Positions 58,480 to 64,000 of a stretch of DNA of 64,000 bases are shown piece by piece. The stretch spans positions 1,407,203-1,471,202 of the forward strand of contig JXTC01000028.1 of NCBI GenBank assembly GCA_002914845.1, in the 5' to 3' direction. Made by a program: the position numbers and the translations under genes. This DNA comes from Trema orientale (Eukaryota; Streptophyta; Magnoliopsida; Rosales; Cannabaceae). How positions within the stretch are numbered: position 1 is the stretch's first letter; each line of letters starts with the position of its first letter. Below the pieces are notes generated by a model that had not been told where the DNA came from, ran no database searches, and saw only the letters and a list, made by a program, of their open reading frames with translations.

Positions 58480-60640
58480 CACCATGTTATGACAGTTTCT
58501 TGATGCAATGATTCCAACTTGCTAACATCAATTGGCACAAATAACATTAAAGAAAAAGCATAATCTCATGATTACAAATCTAACATGCTTGTTTAAGCAT
58601 AAATAGCATTAAAGACAAAGTATAATCTCGTGATTACAAATCTAACATGCTATTAGGAATTCTATGAATTGCACTGGGAATACTTGTTGCATCCATGCAT
58701 GACAATCATGTAACTTGAGCTTAATAAGTTTTAAAAAATTTTCAAAGAAACTAAGTTGCAATTATTTGACGAATGACCATTCAGAACTTTTATATTGGCT
58801 AAAATCTCACATATTTAATGCTTCCTTTCTTTTTTCAAGCTAAAACATGCTGCAGGTAAAAAAGTTTGTTTCTCACCTAATTGAGAAGCTAACTCTTTTC
58901 TTATTCATATTTCCATGAGATCGAAGTGAGCAACAATACCATCCTTTATTTTTCCGGAAATGTTAAATAAAGTACCAATAATATTACTACTAACATTCTT
59001 TTTAATATATTTGACATCAAGATTGTGCCGCAAAAGATTCTGTTTCCAGTAGTCCAACTCAAACAATATATATTTTTTTCAACACTCACTCTTTCTTCTT
59101 TTTTGGTAAATGATTTGCATTTGATTTTGACCTTTTTCATTTCTTTTCTATTTGTTCCTCCCATTTCTTTCTTATCTTCTCTTTTCTTTCACTTTTTTCC
59201 CTTTATTTTTTCGTTCCTTCACTGTTATCTTCTTTTTTATTAACTTTTCTAAATTTGTTAACCAATTGGCTAACTTTTCAAATATTTTCTCGTCATGCAA
59301 TGGCCCACCTTTCTAGTTCTTTTTTCGTATTAAAATGCTTCATGTATTTACGATAGACATGATCAAAAGATAATAACTGCCTATGTCATATATAATTTTC
59401 TTTAATATAATATTTCCAACTTATTACTTGTATATGTTCACTATATATTAGGCATGCTTGGTAACTCTTTACACAATACCTAGATAAGTTACCATAAGAA
59501 GGAAATTATTGATTGTCCATAATAGGACAACTCTCAAAGTAAAACTCTTATGTTTCCTTGCATCTTAATAATCAACTCCAGCCCATAAACTTTTTAAAAC
59601 TTCCATTAATGGTGCCAAATAAACATGCATCTCATTTCTAGGCTATTTATTCTTAATATTAACAAGCTGAGCATTGTAAATTTTCTCTTCATGCACAACT
59701 AAGGAGAAAAATAGTAAATAATAAGAATAACTAGTCAACTACTATAATTGCTACTCATGAATTATGAGGGTTTATGCCATTGGCCAAAAGACTGTCAAAG
59801 ATTTCTAGGATCTTCTTTTATTATTGCTCCACTCTTACCTACGTTTCTCAAAGCTAGGGACTCTGTTGGATGCTTAAGTTTTCTATCTTTGATTCTTTCT
59901 TCGTCATGCCATATCAAATTTTTGCCATGTTGTGTATTTCTAAACAACCTTCCCTAATCTTAGAATTGGAGGCATATACCATAAAACTCTTACTGGCATC
60001 CCTGATTGCACATGTTTCAAGTTCTTATCAACCTTATATCGTTAACATTTGCACATAGGACTACTAATTGCATTCACAAATTCTCTATGATACAATATGC
60101 AATCATTTAGATAAGCATGAATCTTTTCGAACTTCATGCCCATTAAGTGCAATATTTTTTCACCTCATACATAAAAGTTGGTATCTTATTATTTTGAGAA
60201 ATACCATTCCTAGAATTAAAAATAATTAAGAGAATCCATTATTGCTCCATCCATTCTGAGCTTTAAAATTGTAGATTCTTACTAAAAATGACAATTTCAT
60301 AATTTTAAATCTAGGGCAAATAGGTTTCCCCACTTTCTCTAGCAATTTCGCGAATTTATCCGGGTGGTTAACAAAGTTTTCTTTAATGTTATCAACCATA
60401 TCTACCACGTGATCTTTGCGTTCATTAGAAATATATTCTTTTCGAACTCTTTTGTTAGGAAACTTTTTTTAACATGTGGGTTCTCCATGCCATATCCATC
60501 TCACATGAGATATATATTCCATGAAAGAATAAATATCCACTTATATCGATATCTTTCATGTATTTCATGTTACCACAATTTAACACATGGACATGGAGTC
60601 ATCTTAGGACCTATACCCTTTTTTTGAAAAATCTTAAAAA
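58480..60640 (-). pseudogene. CACTA (En/Spm) TNP2-type transposase, decayed
   Basis: Read on the minus strand from 60640. A transposase-associated zinc-binding domain with CPCVK begins it. The TNP2 front follows: MVDMVDNIKENF, KLLEKVGKPICPRFK, KLSFLVRIYNFKAQNGWS. Next are LMGMKFEKIHAYLNDCILYH, WHDEERIKDRKLKHPTESLA and IIKEDPRNL. Then comes the later part: FELDYWKQNLLRHNLDVKYI, NIIGTLFNISGKIKDGIVAH, IRKELASQLG. A DUF4218-like end, LIKLKLHDCHAWMQQVFPVQ, closes it. TNP2 proteins cut and move CACTA elements by binding their subterminal repeats. Many stops, frameshifts and missing segments show it is inactive. Confidence 0.88.
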
Positions 60641-61743
60641 ATATTTAACCCTATCTTCATACTTTTTTGACAGTCTACTCTTTGCTATCCAACTTTTATC
60701 TATTTCTAATTACTAAAGTTTTAACTAAAATTCGGCAAAGTCTCCTTTTGGAAATTAATTAACCCCTGCAAAACAATATGCATACCACCAATCTAAACTT
60801 CAAATCTAACTCAAAGTATCCCATTTCACTATTATAAATCTCTAAATTCAACTCAATTCATAACTTAGCAAAATGTGTGACTAACATCTTACTAGCTTTG
60901 TTAACCCATATATTTTTCAAACTACATTCTTATTTATATAAATACAAACTTTAAACTACTTTTCAATTAATAAACTATATAACATACAAGTAAACGGAAA
61001 TACTAATTAAATTTGTACTAAAATTACCTGTAACTAATTATTTCATACTAATATAGTTAAACTAACAATAAATTTATAATAATATGTACTATCTAATCAA
61101 CAAATATACATTTACCTAAATTAAATTTCTAAAACTAAATACTTTATAATTTTGATTTTTCTGAAATTTAAAATTACTTGCCTCAAATTGATCTAAATTG
61201 CATTTATACTCCTAAATTAAGGAAAAAAAACTTTGATGATGATTAAATTAGAACCTAAATCAATACAAAAATTAACTAAATCACATACTGGTCGATAATT
61301 ACAACGATTAATCATAGAAATTACTAAATACTTTCTAAGGCAAAATAAATTGTTAACAACTAAAAAAAATTCAAAGAAAAAAAATAAGTTGCTAGACCTT
61401 ACTCATGTCGAATGGAGTGATTTGAGCCAAATAGAAGGAATTTTGGCGGTCAAATTTATTAAAATGGAGCTACCATGCACAAAGAAGACAAAGAAGGAGT
61501 GCAACGCTATGGAGTTTTGGCTGGAGGAGAAGAAATGAAATAATTTGATCCTCATTTATATACCTTTTAAGGGCGGTTACAAGGGAAACCACTGTTAAAA
61601 GGTACCATTTTTTTCCCTTTTTCTCAATGGTTCCGCCATAATTGCTAAGAAAGCCTTTAAAAATTTTAAGGCCTTTCTCGACGATTGTAGCAGAACCACT
61701 GATAATGACCTGCTGTTAATTGTCGTTTTCTTTTAGTAATATA
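60641..61743 (-). mobile_element. Upstream part and terminal repeats of the CACTA element
   Basis: This AT-rich leader ends in a GC-richer zone (61560-61735) with subterminal words (AAGGGCGGTTACAAGG, GAAACCACTGTTAAAAGGT, CAATGGTTCCGCC, GCAGAACCACTGATAATG). The edge, read on the minus strand, is TTACTAAAAGAAAACGAC, a degenerate CACTA...AGAAAA terminus. It is next to a (TA)n run. The opposite end of the element was not found. Confidence 0.55.
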
Positions 61744-62440
61744 TATATATATATATACACGTACATATCATAGTGTTTTATAAGTTAATATTACATAGAT
61801 AATTATGTAAAAATTTTTAAGATATATCCTTCTAATTTCCTAGAGGCCATTACTTAAAGTAAGTTCCTTTTACCATGTCAAGCCCATTTTTTTCAAGTAT
61901 AGTTTCATTCTTGCCCAAGCCTAGCCCATTTATTTCCAAGATGTTTTAGGACAATATAACACTTGATAGTAAAAAGCTAATAGATGAGAGAAAGAGAAAA
62001 GAAGAAGAAGAAGAAGAAGAAGAAATAATGTATAGAATAGAGAACAAAGAAGAAAAAGGAAAGTTATGGTGAGGGAAAGAGAAGCGAATCACATGAGGGA
62101 GGGTCAGGGGACCATAAACCATTAGATTTAGATAATGAAATTTTTTTCTCATTTGTTTCTTATTAAATAGAATTGTAATTTATTTTATTAGGTTAAATTT
62201 AAAATATGATTATGAAAAAGTATGGTTTTCAATACCCAATTTGAAAATTGAACAATACAATTATCCTATTTGTAACTTGCTAGCCATGTAAAGTTTCAAA
62301 AAATCAATTGTTCTTGTTATTAGATTATATCACTTCATTTATATAAGTTATGAATGATAGCTAAACTATTAGTTAAATTTTTATATAATCTAAAACTCTC
62401 TATTTGAATACTTTCTCAAATTTTCGCTTGTTGAATTCAA
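61744..62440. other. Intergenic DNA with a (GAA)n microsatellite
   Basis: A (GAA)n run lies at about 61999-62022 and makes a Ser-rich open frame on the minus strand. No gene was recognised. Confidence 0.5.
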
Positions 62441-62441
62441 T

Positions 62442-63640
62442 GTCGAACAATTATAGAGAGATATTTTAAAAGAAAATTTTCATTTTATATTGAAAAATTA
62501 ATGATAGCAAGAAATCAAGTAGTGTAGAATTTGATGTTGCACAACTTCCTTCAGATCCTAGAGTTAGAATGATAATTATGAATTATAATATTAATGTTTG
62601 GGATTAAGTTTGAAGAAGAGGTCCTTGTCAACCTTGAAATCATAATTTTCTGTAGAAAATTTGGAGAAGTATCAAGATAGTTCAATCCTTCTCGGTTGAA
62701 TGATTATGATAATTGGTTGGAGTATAGTCTAGGAAAAGATGTCATATTTTACTTATGTTGCTATCTTTATAAATCAGATAACAGAAAGCAAGGAGATTGT
62801 GACTCTTTTGTGGGTGAAGGGTTCTCAAATTGGAAAAAGAAAGAAAGACTTCAAATTCATGTTCTGGATTCTAATAGTGCTCATAAATAAGCTCGAAGAA
62901 AGTATGAAGCTTTAATAAATCAAAAGTAACATATTCAGATACTTTTCTTTAAGCAATCAAAATAAATGCGAAATGAGTATCAAATTTGTTTGAGTGCATA
63001 AATTGCTTGTGCTTGATTTCTTTCATGATAAGGACTTACATTTTATGGTCGTGATGAGATTAAATAAACAAATGTAATTTTCCTAAACTTTTGAAGTTTC
63101 TAGCTGATCATAATATTGAGATTGTGGGTACTGTTACTTTGTAAAATTCTCCTAGTAATCTAAAGTTAGTTCAATTGATATTCAAAAAGAAATTGTGTGT
63201 GCTTATATTGTTGAAACTATTAATGTTATTATCAAAGACGTTGACGATGCATTATTTTTCATTCTAGTTGATGAATCATGCGATATCTCAGTAAAGGAGG
63301 AAATGTCTATTGTTTTGCACTATGTGAACAACAATAGACATGTGATTAAACATTTTATAGATATTGAACATGCTCCTAATACTATAAATTTTTCACTTAA
63401 GGCTACAATAGATGAATTATTCTTTAAATATAATTCAAATGTATTTAGATTGAAATGGCAAGATTATAATGGGGCCCATAATGTGCAAGATGAGTTTAAT
63501 AGTCTTAAAGCACTTATTTTGAAGAAGAACATATCTTTTTCACATTCCTTATTTTGCTCATCAACTACAATTAGATATTCAGTAATCCCTTATGCATCTT
63601 GGTTTCCAATCCTAATCTCATTAGCAAAGCATTAAGAATC
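62442..63640 (+). pseudogene. hAT-type transposase-derived gene (ZMYM1/TTF zinc finger-like), decayed
   Basis: The plus strand gives MSNNYRE near 62442, then EFDVAQLPSDPRVRM (62525-62570). In a different frame it gives LCCYLYKSDNRKQGDCDSFV and GEGFSNWKKKERLQIHVLDS, and from 63200 VETINVIIKDVDDALFFILV, DESCDISVKEEMSIVLHYVN, FSLKATIDELFFKYNSN and LKWQDYNGAHNVQDEFNSLK. A further shift yields FAHQLQL near 63553. These are the TTF zinc-finger, DUF4371 and RNase H-like catalytic parts of plant ZMYM1-like hAT transposases; DESCDIS is the usual segment at the first acidic residue. Several stops and frameshifts and the missing C-terminal dimerisation domain make it inactive. Confidence 0.86.
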
Positions 63641-63675
63641 TATTATACATCTTGTTTTCCAATCCTAATCTCAAT
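63590..63675 (+). repeat. Short tandem duplication at the end of the hAT pseudogene
   Basis: CATCTTGGTTTCCAATCCTA (63595) recurs as CATCTTGTTTTCCAATCCTA (63648), both followed by ATCTCA. Period about 53 bp. Confidence 0.7.
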
Positions 63676-64000
63676 TTAAAATATAACTCAATTGCAAGTT
63701 TGACATCCTAAAAGAACAGTCGGAAAAGTATGGACTTTTTAAGTTCAAATTAACCAACAAAATTATATGAGTGAATTAAACCCTCACATTAATTTCACAA
63801 ATATTATTATTGTTACAAGTTATCAAAAACTGACAAAATACTTCTAGCAATTTGCAATAAAGGACAACTCACAAAATAATTCAACAAAATAATTACATGA
63901 CAAAATTCATAAATAAAGCAGGACTAATATTTATATAAAAACTCGGAACATAATATTTTAAGAGAAAAATAAATTGAATATGAAAAGGATTTAATTCATT
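63676..64000. other. AT-rich flank without a recognised feature
   Basis: No coding sequence or repeat was recognised up to the right edge. Confidence 0.5.

Noticed and set aside
61350-61538. Lys/Glu-rich frame near the CACTA terminus
   Set aside because: It lies on the strand opposite to the transposase, has no homologue I recognise, and is bounded by A-rich low complexity.

Overview
This window is AT-rich nuclear DNA of a flowering plant, most likely a eudicot. Genes are sparse and carry GT-AG introns up to 2.6 kb. Between them lie LTR retrotransposons of the Ty1/copia type, a CACTA transposon, hAT-like and Mutator-like elements and many small foldback elements (MITEs). I could not fix the species. 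Two assembly gaps are present, at 2784-2812 and 19035-19037.

Three genes look intact. (1) 3813-6646 (+) is a two-exon gene for a secreted or lumenal protein of 188 residues in the family of Arabidopsis At4g14100. (2) 15492-21871 (+) is an eight-exon gene for the small GTPase ARL1 (called ARF3 in Arabidopsis), 182 residues, with every splice phase consistent. (3) 32422-33698 (+) is a two-exon CONSTANS-like gene with two B-boxes and a C-terminal CCT domain. It has unusual changes in B-box 1 and in CCT. The three genes are unrelated in pathway and show no functional clustering: small GTPase traffic at the trans-Golgi, a secreted protein of unknown role, and a transcriptional regulator.

The rest is mobile DNA. 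1-2783 is the 3' end of a copia element. 8762-11190 is a hAT-like element, bounded by an 8-bp target duplication, with something nested in it. 12430-13980 looks like a gypsy LTR. 25323-28170 and 35532-37400 are two members of one Mutator-like family. They share long terminal inverted repeats and arrays of a palindromic GTCACAA/TTGTGAC motif, and each carries a different captured host gene: an RRM-type organellar RNA-binding protein gene in the first and a UGT88-like glycosyltransferase fragment in the second, both broken. 38768-40704 is a PIF/Harbinger-type MITE split by a 1.5-kb LTR-like insertion. 41143-52540 is a nest: a minus-strand copia remnant broken by an internally deleted plus-strand copia element with both LTRs (42973-48264) and by a solo LTR with a perfect 5-bp target duplication (48737-50529). 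53249-54167 is a hAT-like element packed with GGCCCA words. 58480-61735 holds a decayed CACTA (TNP2) transposase on the minus strand. 62442-63640 holds a decayed hAT-type (ZMYM1/TTF-like) transposase on the plus strand.

The strongest observations for follow-up are the pair of gene-carrying Mutator-like elements with their palindrome arrays, the altered zinc-binding and CCT residues of the CONSTANS-like protein, and the recurrent TGTTGCAACA motif across the copia nest. I found no tRNA, rRNA or CRISPR feature. I did not find a wholly new biological system that I could defend.
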